Assembly (NCBI RefSeq): GCF_024345395.1
Contig: NZ_JAGQBA010000001.1
Span: forward strand, 186,001 to 250,000
DNA: 64,000 nt
Direction of reading: 5' to 3'
Source of the DNA: Cyanobium sp. Tous-M-B4
GTDB taxonomy: Bacteria > Cyanobacteriota > Cyanobacteriia > PCC-6307 > Cyanobiaceae
Numbering within the stretch: the stretch's first letter is position 1; the number at the start of each line of letters is the position of its first letter. This document shows, one piece after another, positions 49,950-58,800 of this stretch. A program made the position numbers and the translations under genes. The notes below the pieces were generated by a model. That model was not told where the DNA came from. It saw nothing but the letters and a program-made list of their open reading frames with translations, and made no database searches.

Positions 49950-50387
49950 ATGGCACTAAAAATTACTTCGCAGCAGATTCCCGGGCTGCGCCGTGCCCTA
50001 TTGATCCTGGTTTGCAGCGCTGCTGGATTCGGCCTCGCCCTACCCGGCCAGGCCCAGACAGCTGAGGCCAATACCGCCGCCGCCAACGCCGGCTCAGGGG
50101 GCAAGGGGGCTCAGATCTACTGCTTTATGCGCAACAGCGGCAACAACCACCAGGTGAGCTGGGATGCCGCCTACGCGGTGATCAAACGCCAAAACGACAA
50201 ACTGTTCAAGACCTCCCCGGAACACGCCGCGGTGATGATCACGGAAGCTGTGGTGCAGAACCCCAGCGTGTTTCCCGACTGCGGCCGCTACCTAGGTGAC
50301 CTGTTCGCAAAACCCGAAGCCAAGCCAGAAGCCAGCACCAGCCCAGCGCCTAGCGGCACCTCCCGCAGTGAGCGGCTGGGTCAATAA
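49950..50387 (+). CDS. Secreted DUF6554-like hypothetical protein
   Basis: From ATG at 49950 the 145-residue product has a signal peptide (ALLILVCSAAGFGLALPGQAQ) and a conserved-looking core, GAQIYCFMRNSGNNHQVSWDAAYAVIKRQ, ending with PDCGRYLGDLF and a Pro/Ser-rich tail. Two Cys may form a disulfide. It resembles a picocyanobacterial family I recall as DUF6554; function unknown. The start GTG of the next gene overlaps its end. Confidence 0.75.
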   Translation: MALKITSQQIPGLRRALLILVCSAAGFGLALPGQAQTAEANTAAANAGSGGKGAQIYCFMRNSGNNHQVSWDAAYAVIKRQNDKLFKTSPEHAAVMITEAVVQNPSVFPDCGRYLGDLFAKPEAKPEASTSPAPSGTSRSERLGQ

Positions 50388-50814
50388 GGCACGCGAAAAT
50401 TTATGCCGAAGCGGCTGCCGAGCGGGGGGCCGCTTGGCCGCCCTGGCCGGCCTGCTGCTGCTTGCCGGTGGCTGCGCTGAAGAGCCCCTACCCCAGCGCC
50501 AAGTACGCAGCGATGACTGCCTGCAAACCGTGCAGCTCGACCAACTAAATGAGCAGATCCGCCGCTGCGATGCCGTAGTGGCGGCGTTTCCAACCAACCC
50601 AGGCCCTCTCAACGATCGCTACTTGCTGCACAGCCTGGCGGGCAACGAGGCAGCAGCCTGCGCTGATATCAACCGAGCTGCAGCCCTTGCCCGCTCTAAA
50701 CCGCCAGCCAGCCTGGATCCCCAACTGCGCACCGATCTGAACCTGCGTCAACAGCTCTGCAGGGAAGGCGATACCAAAGCCGTGGGCAGTGGCAAAGCCC
50801 GGCCCCAACCTTGA
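50368..50814 (+). CDS. Small TPR-like lipoprotein
   Basis: With GTG at 50368 the 148-residue product has a basic N-terminus and a lipobox signal (LAGLLLLAGGC), then a conserved-looking mature part with four Cys-containing stretches (DDCLQTVQLDQLNEQIRRCDAVVAAF, LHSLAGNEAAACADINRAA, LRQQLC). The helix-turn-helix spacing is TPR-like. It overlaps the 49950 gene by 20 bases; both are predicted to be exported and may work together. Confidence 0.68.
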   Translation: MSGWVNKARENLCRSGCRAGGRLAALAGLLLLAGGCAEEPLPQRQVRSDDCLQTVQLDQLNEQIRRCDAVVAAFPTNPGPLNDRYLLHSLAGNEAAACADINRAAALARSKPPASLDPQLRTDLNLRQQLCREGDTKAVGSGKARPQP

Positions 50815-50820
50815 GCAGCC

Positions 50821-52434
50821 TCACCAGCGACCCATCAGGTCTCGCATCATGGCCGGCAAGCTGCGGCGCTCCAGCAGCTGGGAGCGGCGCTGCAACAACA
50901 CGGCGATGCGCTCGGCCTTACTGGCCAGTAAGCCGTCCACCAACTGGTCGGCAACGCCCAGCTGCAGCCAATGGCTGGTCAGGCAGGCCCCCATGCCAAT
51001 GCGGTGACAGCGATCTTCTGCCTGTTCCGCATCCCCTGGGGTCCAAGGGCGCTCCATTAGCACCACATGCCGCGCCCGGTGCAGGGTGAAGCCCAGGCCC
51101 CCGGTGCCATAGGTAGCGATCAGCAGGGAATGGTCACCGCGCTGAAAAGCATCAACCTGGGCCTGGCGCTGGGCCGGCGGCAGGGCGCCGGTGAGGACAC
51201 AACTGTCTTCAAAACTGCGGTGCAACAGCTCAGCCGTAGCCACGAAGGCCGTAAACACCACCACCGCCTCGCCCTTCGCCAGCAACGGTGCCACCAGGGC
51301 CCGGGTGGCTGGAAGTTTGTAATCGGAGCCGATCTGGCGCAGGGCCGTGAGCACGGCCAGCACCTCGGCATCGCGGCGCACCTCACCGAGGGCAGCCCGA
51401 CGGCGATAGTCGTCAACCTTGACCTGCAGCCGGTGCTGAAAGCCGCGGGCCGAAGGCTCATCAAGCTCCACGGGCCAGAGCTGGCGCCGCTTGGGGGGCA
51501 GGTCGAGGCAATCCTGCTTACGCCGATGCAGCACCAAGGGCCGCACCAGCCGCTGCAGGTCTTCCAAGTGGCTGGCCCCATTCGCCTGCCAGAGGCGCCG
51601 TCCGCCCTGCTCGCGCCAATGACCCTGGCAGAAGAGTTCTTCAAAGGCCCGTTGATCGCGAGCCAGGGGGTGGCCGATCGCCGCCAGCAGGGGAAATAAC
51701 TGGGCTGGGCGGCCATTTTTCATCGGCGTGCCGGTCAGTAGCCAGATGGCTCGCAGCCTGGGGTGGCGAGCCAGGCGCAGCAGCCCCTGGCTGCGGCGGG
51801 TATGGCCGTTTTGGGCGAAGTGGGCCTCATCGGCGATCAGCACGGTGCCGGCGGGCGGCAAGGCGTCGGGAAGCCGGGCCCAGCTGTGCAGCTCCAGATG
51901 CAGGCCAAGGCTGGCCGCCTCACCCTGCCAATGGTCGTGCAGACCAACCGGGGCAATCACCAGGATGCGGCAATCGGCTTGGCGCACCATGGCCCGGGCC
52001 GCCATCAGGGCCGTGAGCGTCTTACCCAAGCCCATGGCATCCGCCAGCACGGCGCCGCGACGGGCCAGCAGCCAGCGCACCGCGGCCCGCTGATGGGCAA
52101 AGAGGAGCCGGCCATCCAGCAGGGGCTGCTCCAAATCTGCCGACGCCACCAACTGCCGATGGGGCGGCAGGGGGGGCAGGGGCTGCTCCAGCCAGGCGAG
52201 CCACTGGGCCAGCTCGGGCTGCACAGGAAACCGGCCTGCCAGAGCGTGCTGCAAGGCGGCGGCAGCTTCTAGGGGAAATGACCAGCAACGCTGCCGACCC
52301 GACCAACTCCCCCGGGGGCGGATCGCCCGCAACTGGGCCTGGGTAACCGCGTCGTAGGGGCTAACTACCTCAATCAAACCCGTCGCCCCCAGCCGCAGCA
52401 GACAGCGCATCCGCGGAAGTGCAATCGTCGACAC
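50821..52434 (-). CDS. SNF2-family helicase, SMARCAL1-like
   Basis: The 537 residues contain DAMGLGKTLTAL (motif I), VLIADEAHFAQNG (II), LTGTPMKN (III), VVVFTAFVATAELL, TYGTGGLGFTLHRARHVVLMERPWTPGDAEQAEDRCHRIG (V-VI). The N-terminal 60 residues (LRAIRPRGSWSGRQRCWSFPLEA) resemble the HARP-like domain that precedes the helicase in SMARCAL1-type annealing helicases. It probably remodels forks or protein-DNA complexes. It diverges from an HNH nuclease gene with a 50-base gap. Confidence 0.88.
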   Translation of the reverse strand: MSTIALPRMRCLLRLGATGLIEVVSPYDAVTQAQLRAIRPRGSWSGRQRCWSFPLEAAAALQHALAGRFPVQPELAQWLAWLEQPLPPLPPHRQLVASADLEQPLLDGRLLFAHQRAAVRWLLARRGAVLADAMGLGKTLTALMAARAMVRQADCRILVIAPVGLHDHWQGEAASLGLHLELHSWARLPDALPPAGTVLIADEAHFAQNGHTRRSQGLLRLARHPRLRAIWLLTGTPMKNGRPAQLFPLLAAIGHPLARDQRAFEELFCQGHWREQGGRRLWQANGASHLEDLQRLVRPLVLHRRKQDCLDLPPKRRQLWPVELDEPSARGFQHRLQVKVDDYRRRAALGEVRRDAEVLAVLTALRQIGSDYKLPATRALVAPLLAKGEAVVVFTAFVATAELLHRSFEDSCVLTGALPPAQRQAQVDAFQRGDHSLLIATYGTGGLGFTLHRARHVVLMERPWTPGDAEQAEDRCHRIGMGACLTSHWLQLGVADQLVDGLLASKAERIAVLLQRRSQLLERRSLPAMMRDLMGRW

Positions 52435-52484
52435 ATTGACACCCCAGGTGGTGGGGGCAAACTTTGGTCAACCGAGTCGCGCTG

Positions 52485-52907
52485 ATGCAGACCAGGGATG
52501 GGGTGTTCCTAGAGGATCTCTGTCCCAAATTGCGCGTCAGACGCTGGCGCCAATCCCTACATCGCATCACCGACCAACACTGCATTTACTGCGGTGAGCG
52601 CTCGGAATCAATCGACCACGTGCACCCCCAGAGTCGGGGCGGGCTCAGTGTCACCGAGAACTGCGTGCCAGCCTGTCTGGCCTGTAATGGCGATAAGGGA
52701 GATGCGGATGCCTTTGCCTGGTATCGGCGGCAGCCCTTTTACGACCCCCGCCGCTCCATGGCGATTCGTGCCTGGACCGATGGAGACCTGCGCCTAGCGA
52801 TGCGGCTGCTGCAGTGGGTACATCCCGGCCAATTGGAAGAACTGGTGGAACCTCACCAGACCCGGCAGGCCTCGGCGCCGTTGTGGCGCTGGCAGATGGC
52901 CTCCTGA
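52485..52907 (+). CDS. HNH endonuclease
   Basis: From ATG at 52485 the 140 residues have paired zinc cysteines (CIYCG at 33-36 and CLAC at 64-67) around the HNH core: SIDHVHPQSRGGLSVTENCVPACLACNGDKGD with Asp44-His45 and Asn59. Such small HNH proteins cut DNA with a metal-dependent active site. TTG at 52464 is an alternative start. The 3' end overlaps a small membrane gene on the other strand by 55 bases. Confidence 0.85.
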   Translation: MQTRDGVFLEDLCPKLRVRRWRQSLHRITDQHCIYCGERSESIDHVHPQSRGGLSVTENCVPACLACNGDKGDADAFAWYRRQPFYDPRRSMAIRAWTDGDLRLAMRLLQWVHPGQLEELVEPHQTRQASAPLWRWQMAS

Positions 52908-53155
52908 ACCTGAGGTCCCTCAGGGGCAACCACCAAAGCCAGCAGCAGCAGCACCCCCGCCAACACCGCCGGCACGGCGATCTCACGACGACTGGAGCGG
53001 GACCGTTGCCTTGGGGAGACCGGCGTCTTAGAGATTGGTGCCGGGAAGTCAAGAGCAGCACGCAAGCCTGGCGCAATGGAGCTTGCGGAACGAGAACCTG
53101 TAACAGGAAAAGCTGAGACCGTAAAAGCTGGGACCGTGAAAACCGAGACCGTCAT
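52853..53155 (-). CDS. Small membrane protein with TVxxF repeats
   Basis: From ATG at 53155 the 100-residue chain begins with repeats of the form TVxxF (coded by a 15-base tandem repeat), continues through a basic stretch (SPRQRSRSSRREI), a membrane helix (AVPAVLAGVLLLLALVVA) and a conserved-looking end with CQRHNGAEACRVW. This end resembles those of several short picocyanobacterial proteins I recall, which supports a real gene. Function unknown. Confidence 0.6.
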   Translation of the reverse strand: MTVSVFTVPAFTVSAFPVTGSRSASSIAPGLRAALDFPAPISKTPVSPRQRSRSSRREIAVPAVLAGVLLLLALVVAPEGPQVQEAICQRHNGAEACRVW

Positions 53156-53159
53156 GGCG
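53115..53159 (-). repeat. 15-base in-frame tandem repeat
   Basis: Three units at 53115-53129, 53130-53144 and 53145-53159 share GAGACCGT or GGGACCGT. They code for the TVxxF repeats at the start of the small membrane protein, and the last unit includes its ATG. Confidence 0.7.
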
Positions 53160-53188
53160 ATCATTTCAGGAATAATACAGGTGTACTC

Positions 53189-54115
53189 ATGATCCGGGCA
53201 CTTGTCAAGCCCGCCCGCCAACTGCTGGTTATCGGCGGCGGATTCACGGGCCTGCGGCTTGCCCAGGCCGCCCAGCGCAGCGGCATGGCGGTTCGCCTCA
53301 CCAGCCGCCAACCACGTTCCAGCAGCGGCGGCCTGGAGTGGCTCCCCTTCAACAGCTCTTCAGACGGCGTCTCCCTGCCAGCCCCTGGCGCCCTGGCCGG
53401 CATCACGGATGTGGTGGTTTGCGTGCCCCCGGATCCAGACCAGGGCGATCCGGTGCTGCGCTTACTAGGACCAAGCCTGCAAGAGCTGCCCCTGCAATGG
53501 CTGGGCTATCTCTCCACCACCGGCGTCTATGGCGACACCGCTGGGGCCTGGGTTGACGAAACCGCCCCAACCCCAGCCAGAGCCGGCCGTAGTCAGGCCC
53601 GGCTGGCGGCGGAGCAGGCGTGGCTGGCTACAGGGCTACCCGTGCAAATATTCCGGCTGCCAGCCATCTACGGACCCAACCGCTCGCCATTTGCGGCCCT
53701 GCAAGCGGGGCAGAGCCGTCTCATTCACAAGCCCGGTCAGGTGTTTTGCCGGGTACATGTCGACGACATCGTCGGCTGCCTGCTGCACTGCCTGGCCCGG
53801 CCGCAGGGGGAGCGCCCGACCGTGGTCAATGTGACCGACAACTGCCCCTGCCCCTCCAGCGAGACCCTGGGCTATGCGGCCCACCTACTGGGGCACAAAC
53901 TGCCAGCAATGGAGCACTACACCGAGATCGCCGGCAGCATGAGCCCCATGGCCCGCAGCTTCTGGAGCGAAAACCGGCGAGTCAGCAACCAGCTGCTGAC
54001 CCATCAGCTGGGCTACGAGCTGCGCTATCCCAACTACCGGGAGGGCTACCGGGCCTGCTTAGTGGAGGAGCTAGGTGGCGGGCAGTCCCGCAGATCCCCG
54101 GGATCAACCACGTAG
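53189..54115 (+). CDS. NAD(P)-dependent epimerase/SDR family protein
   Basis: The 308-residue protein has a Rossmann motif VIGGGFTGLRLAQAA, YLSTTGVYGDTAGAWVDE, RLPAIYGPNRS and HVDDIVGCLLHCL. It resembles the YeeZ-like group of extended SDR proteins (NAD-binding, nucleotide-sugar epimerase-like) with no known substrate. The Tyr-x3-Lys catalytic pair of true epimerases is not evident where expected, so it may not be an epimerase. It diverges from the TVxxF membrane protein. Confidence 0.8.
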   Translation: MIRALVKPARQLLVIGGGFTGLRLAQAAQRSGMAVRLTSRQPRSSSGGLEWLPFNSSSDGVSLPAPGALAGITDVVVCVPPDPDQGDPVLRLLGPSLQELPLQWLGYLSTTGVYGDTAGAWVDETAPTPARAGRSQARLAAEQAWLATGLPVQIFRLPAIYGPNRSPFAALQAGQSRLIHKPGQVFCRVHVDDIVGCLLHCLARPQGERPTVVNVTDNCPCPSSETLGYAAHLLGHKLPAMEHYTEIAGSMSPMARSFWSENRRVSNQLLTHQLGYELRYPNYREGYRACLVEELGGGQSRRSPGSTT

Positions 54116-54225
54116 GGCAGGCCCAAATCAGCCAGCAACCGCCCCCAACGCAGCTCGATCCAGCCCTTGCTGAGCCCCGTGCCCAGACCCAGCAACAGAC
54201 CCCCCAACAACAACCAGCGCAGCAT
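54046..54225 (-). CDS. Small membrane protein overlapping pdxA start
   Basis: The 59 residues from ATG 54225 start with a membrane helix (LRWLLLGGLLLGLGTGL) and continue KGWIELRWGRLLADLGLPYVVDPGDLRDCPP. The pattern looks genuine, but its frame overlaps the end of the epimerase (by 70 bases) and its ATG overlaps the pdxA ATG. A start further upstream (GTG) is possible. Function unknown. Confidence 0.5.
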   Translation of the reverse strand: MLRWLLLGGLLLGLGTGLSKGWIELRWGRLLADLGLPYVVDPGDLRDCPPPSSSTKQAR

Positions 54226-55249
54226 GGGCTCCACCACAAGCGGCCAGGCCCCATCCAACCCCACCCCAGCCCGGCTTGCCATTGCCTTAGGGGATCCTGC
54301 CGGCATCGGCGCTGAGGTAACTCTCAAGGCCCTGGCCAGAGAGGAATGGCGCTCCCAGCAGCCCCTACTGGTGGGTTGCCGCCGCTGGCTGGAAACCAGC
54401 TATCAGCTGCTCAAGCCCAGCAGCAGGGAACCGCTGCGGGATCCGGCAGAGCTGGAAATTGTCGATCTACCCCTAATGGAGAGCTGCCAGCAAGGACGCA
54501 GCACCCCGGCCTGCGGAGCAGCGAGCTTCAACTGGCTCACCACCGCCGTCGAGCTGGTGCAAAGCGACCGCTGCCGGGCCTTGGTGACAGCGCCAATCGC
54601 CAAGGCCAGCTGGCACGATGCCGGCCACCCCTACCCGGGCCAAACCGAGCGGCTGGCGGAACTCAGCGGCAGCCCCGAAGCCTCGATGCTGTTTACCGCG
54701 CTAGCACCCGCGGGCCACTGGCGCCTCAACACCCTGCTGGCAACCACCCACATTCCGCTAGCCGCCGTACCCCAACATCTCAATGGAGCCTTGGTGCAAC
54801 GCAAGCTGGATAAGCTCCTGGCCTTCTGCCAGCGCTTTAACCCAGCCCCCCACCTAGTGGTGGCAGGACTCAATCCCCATGCCGGCGAGGCGGGGCGCCT
54901 GGGGCAGGAGGAGAGCGCCTGGTTGGAGGCAGCACTGGAAGCCTGGCGCCGCCAGCATCCAGAGGTGCAGCTCGAGGGGCCGTTACCACCAGACACCTGC
55001 TGGCTTAGCGCAGCCGCCGCCTGGCAGGGCCCCAGACCAGGCCCTGATGGCTACCTGGCGCTGTATCACGACCAGGGACTGATCCCGGTGAAATTGCTGG
55101 CCTTTGATGCCGCCGTCAACACCACCTTGGGGTTGCCGTTTTTGCGCACATCACCAGATCACGGCACAGGCTTCGCGATCGCTGGCCAAGGCCTAGCCAG
55201 GGCCGACAGCATGGCGGCTGCCCTGGTTACGGCAAGGGATCTGGGCTGA
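54224..55249 (+). CDS. pdxA: 4-hydroxythreonine-4-phosphate dehydrogenase
   Basis: PdxA oxidises phosphohydroxythreonine in pyridoxal phosphate synthesis. From ATG 54224 the 341 residues include IALGDPAGIGAEVTLKAL, TAPIAKASWHDAGHPYPGQTERLAE with the metal His, VVAGLNPHAGEAGRLGQEE, YHDQGLIPVKLLAFD and RTSPDHGTGFAIAG. All metal-binding positions appear present. Confidence 0.95.
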   Translation: MGSTTSGQAPSNPTPARLAIALGDPAGIGAEVTLKALAREEWRSQQPLLVGCRRWLETSYQLLKPSSREPLRDPAELEIVDLPLMESCQQGRSTPACGAASFNWLTTAVELVQSDRCRALVTAPIAKASWHDAGHPYPGQTERLAELSGSPEASMLFTALAPAGHWRLNTLLATTHIPLAAVPQHLNGALVQRKLDKLLAFCQRFNPAPHLVVAGLNPHAGEAGRLGQEESAWLEAALEAWRRQHPEVQLEGPLPPDTCWLSAAAAWQGPRPGPDGYLALYHDQGLIPVKLLAFDAAVNTTLGLPFLRTSPDHGTGFAIAGQGLARADSMAAALVTARDLG

Positions 55250-55267
55250 GGATTCCAGCGCAACCGA

Positions 55268-55747
55268 TCAGGCCGGCCGCACCCGCATCAACACCTGACC
55301 GAATTCCACGGGGGTACCGTTTTCCACCAGGATTTCAACCACCTCACCGCCCACCTCAGACTCCAGCTCATTCATCAGCTTCATTGCCTCAAGAATGCAG
55401 ACGGTCTGGCCGACTTTGATGCGGGCACCAACTTCCACAAATGGCGCTTCGCCAGGGGCCGCAGCCCGATAGAAGGTGGCCACCATCGGTGCTGTGACCT
55501 CAAGCAGGTCGCCGCGGCTGGCAGCAGCCGGTGGCGGTGGAGCCGAGGGTGCAACGGGCAGGGGGGCCGCTGCCTGCAGCACTTGGGCCGGTGCGGCACT
55601 GGCCTGAAAAACAGTCGTGGGAGCTGCACTGGGAAGGTTGCGACGCACCTCCAAGCGGAAGTCGTCTCCTTCGAGCTTCAACTCCTGGATGTCGCTCTCG
55701 CCAAGCAAGGCGAGAAGGTGCTGAAGCTGGTCGTGGTTGAGCTGCAT
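55268..55747 (-). CDS. accB: Biotin carboxyl carrier protein of acetyl-CoA carboxylase
   Basis: Carries biotin for the first step of fatty-acid synthesis. The 159 residues have an N-terminal helix, a Pro/Ala-rich linker of about 35 residues, the biotinyl domain with VTAPMVATFYRA, and EAMKLMNE with the biotinyl Lys123. It follows efp by 5 bases. Confidence 0.97.
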   Translation of the reverse strand: MQLNHDQLQHLLALLGESDIQELKLEGDDFRLEVRRNLPSAAPTTVFQASAAPAQVLQAAAPLPVAPSAPPPPAAASRGDLLEVTAPMVATFYRAAAPGEAPFVEVGARIKVGQTVCILEAMKLMNELESEVGGEVVEILVENGTPVEFGQVLMRVRPA

Positions 55748-55752
55748 GGCGA

Positions 55753-56313
55753 TCAGTTCTCCCTGCCCAGATAGCTGTCGGTACGAGTATCGATCTTGAT
55801 TTTCTCGCCGATCGACAGGAACAGGGGCACCATCACCTGGGCTCCCGTTTCAACGATCGCAGGCTTGGTGCCGCCGGTGGCCGTATCGCCCTTAACGCCC
55901 GGATCGGTCTGGGTGATCGCCAGCACTACCGAGTTGGGTAGTTCCACCTCCAAGGGTTTGCCGTTCCAGGCCACCACGTTCACCTCCATGCCCTCTTTGA
56001 GGTACTTGCGGCTGTCACCAATCTGTTTGGCCGTCAGCCGGGTTTCCTCGTAGCTGCCCATGTCCATGAACACGTAGTCGTCACCCTCCATGTAGGTGTG
56101 CTGGAGGGTGCTCTTTTCGAGAATGGCTTGGGGCAGCATCTCGCCGGCGCGAAAGGTCTTCTCCACGACGTTGCCGCTCTGCACCGCCTTGAGCTTGGTG
56201 CGCACGAACGCCGATCCCTTGCCGGGCTTGACGTGCAAAAACTCAACGACCCTCCAGACCTGGCCATCCAGCTCAATTGAGGTACCGGTTCGAAAGTCGT
56301 TGCTGGAGATCAT
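55753..56313 (-). CDS. efp: Elongation factor P
   Basis: EF-P relieves ribosome stalls on proline runs. The 186 residues start [38 protein letters not shown], so the residue at the modification loop is PGKG. Three OB-like domains follow to [32 protein letters not shown]. The cyanobacterial modification is uncertain. efp-accB is the usual order. Confidence 0.97.
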   Translation of the reverse strand: MISSNDFRTGTSIELDGQVWRVVEFLHVKPGKGSAFVRTKLKAVQSGNVVEKTFRAGEMLPQAILEKSTLQHTYMEGDDYVFMDMGSYEETRLTAKQIGDSRKYLKEGMEVNVVAWNGKPLEVELPNSVVLAITQTDPGVKGDTATGGTKPAIVETGAQVMVPLFLSIGEKIKIDTRTDSYLGREN

Positions 56314-56427
56314 TCCGGCGGTTCAGATCTGGGGGATTGTAAGGCTGGCTACCGGAACGGGCCTCTACGGGACCATTCCGGAGGCCCTGAAGTTGTGCCA
56401 AAGTCCGCTCAACGACAGGGTGTTGCC

Positions 56428-57531
56428 ATGGCACGGGGCCAATCCAGCTGGGCGAATGGCTCAACGTGGGCGCGCTGGTTTGCTGGTGTGGCCAGCTTGA
56501 TGCTGGTTGTGCTGCTCGCTGCCCCCACCGCCTGGGCTGCCCTGCCCCAGGGCAACGCCGTAACCGACCCGGCAGCGCTGCTGCGCAATGCCTTGCCAAT
56601 CAAGGCCCCCGACCTGCAGGAGCTTCAGCATCGCCTCGAGGCCACCAGCGACGACCTGCGCGCTAAGCGCTGGCCAGCCCTAGCCAGCTCCGTGCGGCGC
56701 TGCATTTCCCTACTGGGCAGCCGCAAGGCAGCCATGCTCGAAGGCTTCGATGCCACAGCGAAAACCGAGGCCACAGCTCTGCTGGAGCAGGTCGGAGAGC
56801 AACTGCAAGTGCTCGCCGCCGCCACCGAAAGCCAGGAGCGCGACCCCTTCCTGGCAGCCCGCCGTGAGGCCCTCAACAGCATCGGCAAAGCCGAAGACCT
56901 GCTGGTGGGGCCGTTCCCTTATCAAATTCCGGCTGAATTTGCCGATTTGCCCAGGCTATTGGGCCGGGCAACCGTGCAGCTCACCACCACTAAAGGCGAC
57001 CTAACCGCAGTTGTAGACGGTTACAACGCGCCCCTCACCGCCGGCGCCTTTGTTGATCTGGTGCAACGCGGCTTCTACGACGGACTGCCCTTCATTCGCG
57101 CCGAAGATTTTTACGTGCTGCAAACCGGCGATCCGGAGGGCCCAAATGATGGCTACATCGACCCGAAAACCAAAACGGAGCGCAAGGTGCCGCTAGAGAT
57201 CAAGGTGCCAGGCCAGAGCGAGCCCTTCTACAACCAAACCTTCGAAGACCTCGGCATGTTCAAGGCCGCACCAGAACTGCCCTTCTCCACCAAGGGCACC
57301 CTGGGCTGGGCCCACTCCGATGAAGTGCTAGACGACGGCTCCTCCCAGTTCTTCCTCTTCCTGTTCGAACCTGAACTGACCCCTGCCGGCCTAAACCTGA
57401 TCGACGGCCGCTATGCCGCTTTTGGTTATGTAGTGGATGGCTTTGATGTTCTTGAAGAACTCACCGCTGACGACGGCATCGTCAAAGCACGAGTGCTATC
57501 AGGATCCGAAAATCTCCAGCCCCACAGCTGA
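56428..57531 (+). CDS. Secreted or lumenal cyclophilin-type prolyl isomerase
   Basis: From ATG at 56428 the 367 residues have a signal peptide (about 22-39, VASLMLVVLLAAPTAWA), a helical part with LLRNALPIKAPDLQELQHRLEATSDDLRAKRWPALASSV, and a cyclophilin domain with VDLVQRGFYDGLPFIRAEDFYVLQTGDPEGPNDGY, GSSQFFLFLFEPEL and FGYVVDGFDVLEEL. The order resembles the thylakoid-lumen cyclophilin TLP38/TLP40 of cyanobacteria and plants. A GTG at 56395 is an alternative start. Confidence 0.85.
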   Translation: MARGQSSWANGSTWARWFAGVASLMLVVLLAAPTAWAALPQGNAVTDPAALLRNALPIKAPDLQELQHRLEATSDDLRAKRWPALASSVRRCISLLGSRKAAMLEGFDATAKTEATALLEQVGEQLQVLAAATESQERDPFLAARREALNSIGKAEDLLVGPFPYQIPAEFADLPRLLGRATVQLTTTKGDLTAVVDGYNAPLTAGAFVDLVQRGFYDGLPFIRAEDFYVLQTGDPEGPNDGYIDPKTKTERKVPLEIKVPGQSEPFYNQTFEDLGMFKAAPELPFSTKGTLGWAHSDEVLDDGSSQFFLFLFEPELTPAGLNLIDGRYAAFGYVVDGFDVLEELTADDGIVKARVLSGSENLQPHS

Positions 57532-57548
57532 ACTTGCAATCTCAGCAT

Positions 57549-57577
57549 TAAAAAAGCCGCCCTTGAGGGCGGCTTAA
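57549..57577 (-). terminator. Rho-independent terminator of gap2
   Basis: GCCGCCC and GGGCGGC arms (57556-57562 and 57567-57573) with a TTGA loop are extended by an AA/TT pair; on the minus strand the hairpin is followed by TTTTTT. It lies 22 bases past the gap2 stop. The plus-strand reading has a weaker T tail and may partly serve the cyclophilin. Confidence 0.9.
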
Positions 57578-57598
57578 GAGTTGGACGTTTGGCTCAGC

Positions 57599-58621
57599 TC
57601 ACTTCCATTGCTTGGCAACAATTTCAGCCAGATCAACAACCCGCTGGCTATAACCCCACTCATTGTCATACCAGGCGATAACCTTCAACATGTTGCCGCC
57701 CATTACAAGAGTGAGCTCAGAATCAATGATCGTTGATTCGTCAGTACCGGCATGATCGCTGGAAACCAAAGGTAGATCGCAATACTTAATGATGCCCTTC
57801 ATGGCATTTTCCGATGAAGCCTTCAATAGGGCATTCACCTCCTCCTTGGTGGTGTCGCGGCTGATATCAAGCACCATGTCAACCACCGAGACGTTCGGGG
57901 TTGGCACTCGCATAGCGATACCGCTGAGCTTGCCCTTCATCGGCGGATAGACCAGCGCCACAGCCTGGGCCGCGCCGGTACTTGTAGGCACAATATTGAC
58001 CGCAGCGGCCCGGGCACGACGCAGGTCGCGGTGGGCCGCATCCAAGATGCGCTGGTCACCGGTGTAGCTGTGGGTGGTCGTCATCGTGCCCTTGACGATG
58101 CCGAATGCTTGATCCAGCACCTTCACCACAGGAGCCATGCAGTTGGTGGTGCAGCTGGCGTTGCTGAGAATGTCCCAATCTTCGTGGCGGTATTGATCGG
58201 CGTTAACGCCCACCACAAACGTGCCAACTTTTGCGCCCTTGCCAGGTGCCGTGAGAATTACCTTTTTGGCACCAGCCTCGAAGTGCTTACTGGCGCCAAC
58301 ATCGTCGTTAAACACGCCGGTGGACTCAATCACCAGATCAACGCCCCATTCCTTCCAGGGAAGGTTGGCGGGATTGCGGTCGTAGAAGGTTTTGATCGTC
58401 TTGCCGTTGAGGACGATCGTGTCCTCGGTGGTGGTGACTTCCACGCCCCGCAGGGGGCCGAGCATGGAGTCGTACTTGAGCAGGTGGGCCATGGTGTTGG
58501 TGTCACCGGAGCCATTGATGCCCACCAGTTCGATGCCGGTGTTGGCCCCACGGCTCAGCCAGCAGCGGGTGAAGTTGCGACCGATCCGGCCAAATCCATT
58601 AATCGCAACGCGCAGAGTCAT
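57599..58621 (-). CDS. gap2: Glyceraldehyde-3-phosphate dehydrogenase, photosynthetic type (Gap2)
   Basis: Works in the Calvin cycle with NADPH or NADH. The 340-residue protein has [15 protein letters not shown], the active-site [12 protein letters not shown] and [15 protein letters not shown]. The N-terminus, [23 protein letters not shown], fits the cyanobacterial Gap2 subgroup. It ends in a good terminator. It diverges from murC by 179 bases, in which I cannot place promoters. Confidence 0.95.
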   Translation of the reverse strand: MTLRVAINGFGRIGRNFTRCWLSRGANTGIELVGINGSGDTNTMAHLLKYDSMLGPLRGVEVTTTEDTIVLNGKTIKTFYDRNPANLPWKEWGVDLVIESTGVFNDDVGASKHFEAGAKKVILTAPGKGAKVGTFVVGVNADQYRHEDWDILSNASCTTNCMAPVVKVLDQAFGIVKGTMTTTHSYTGDQRILDAAHRDLRRARAAAVNIVPTSTGAAQAVALVYPPMKGKLSGIAMRVPTPNVSVVDMVLDISRDTTKEEVNALLKASSENAMKGIIKYCDLPLVSSDHAGTDESTIIDSELTLVMGGNMLKVIAWYDNEWGYSQRVVDLAEIVAKQWK

Positions 58622-58800
58622 GGCCGATCACGGCAAAAGCCGCTAGCGAAGGTGGTTTTGGCTGCAGATCATACAGAAATTGATCCGGTCTCCCCTCTTG
58701 CAGGAAGGGCGCACGCCGAGGACCATGCGCAAACGCGCAGCATCTCGTAAAGGTTTTCGGGCTGTTGTCAGCTTAATTTTGTGATCACCTGAACCCTGAT

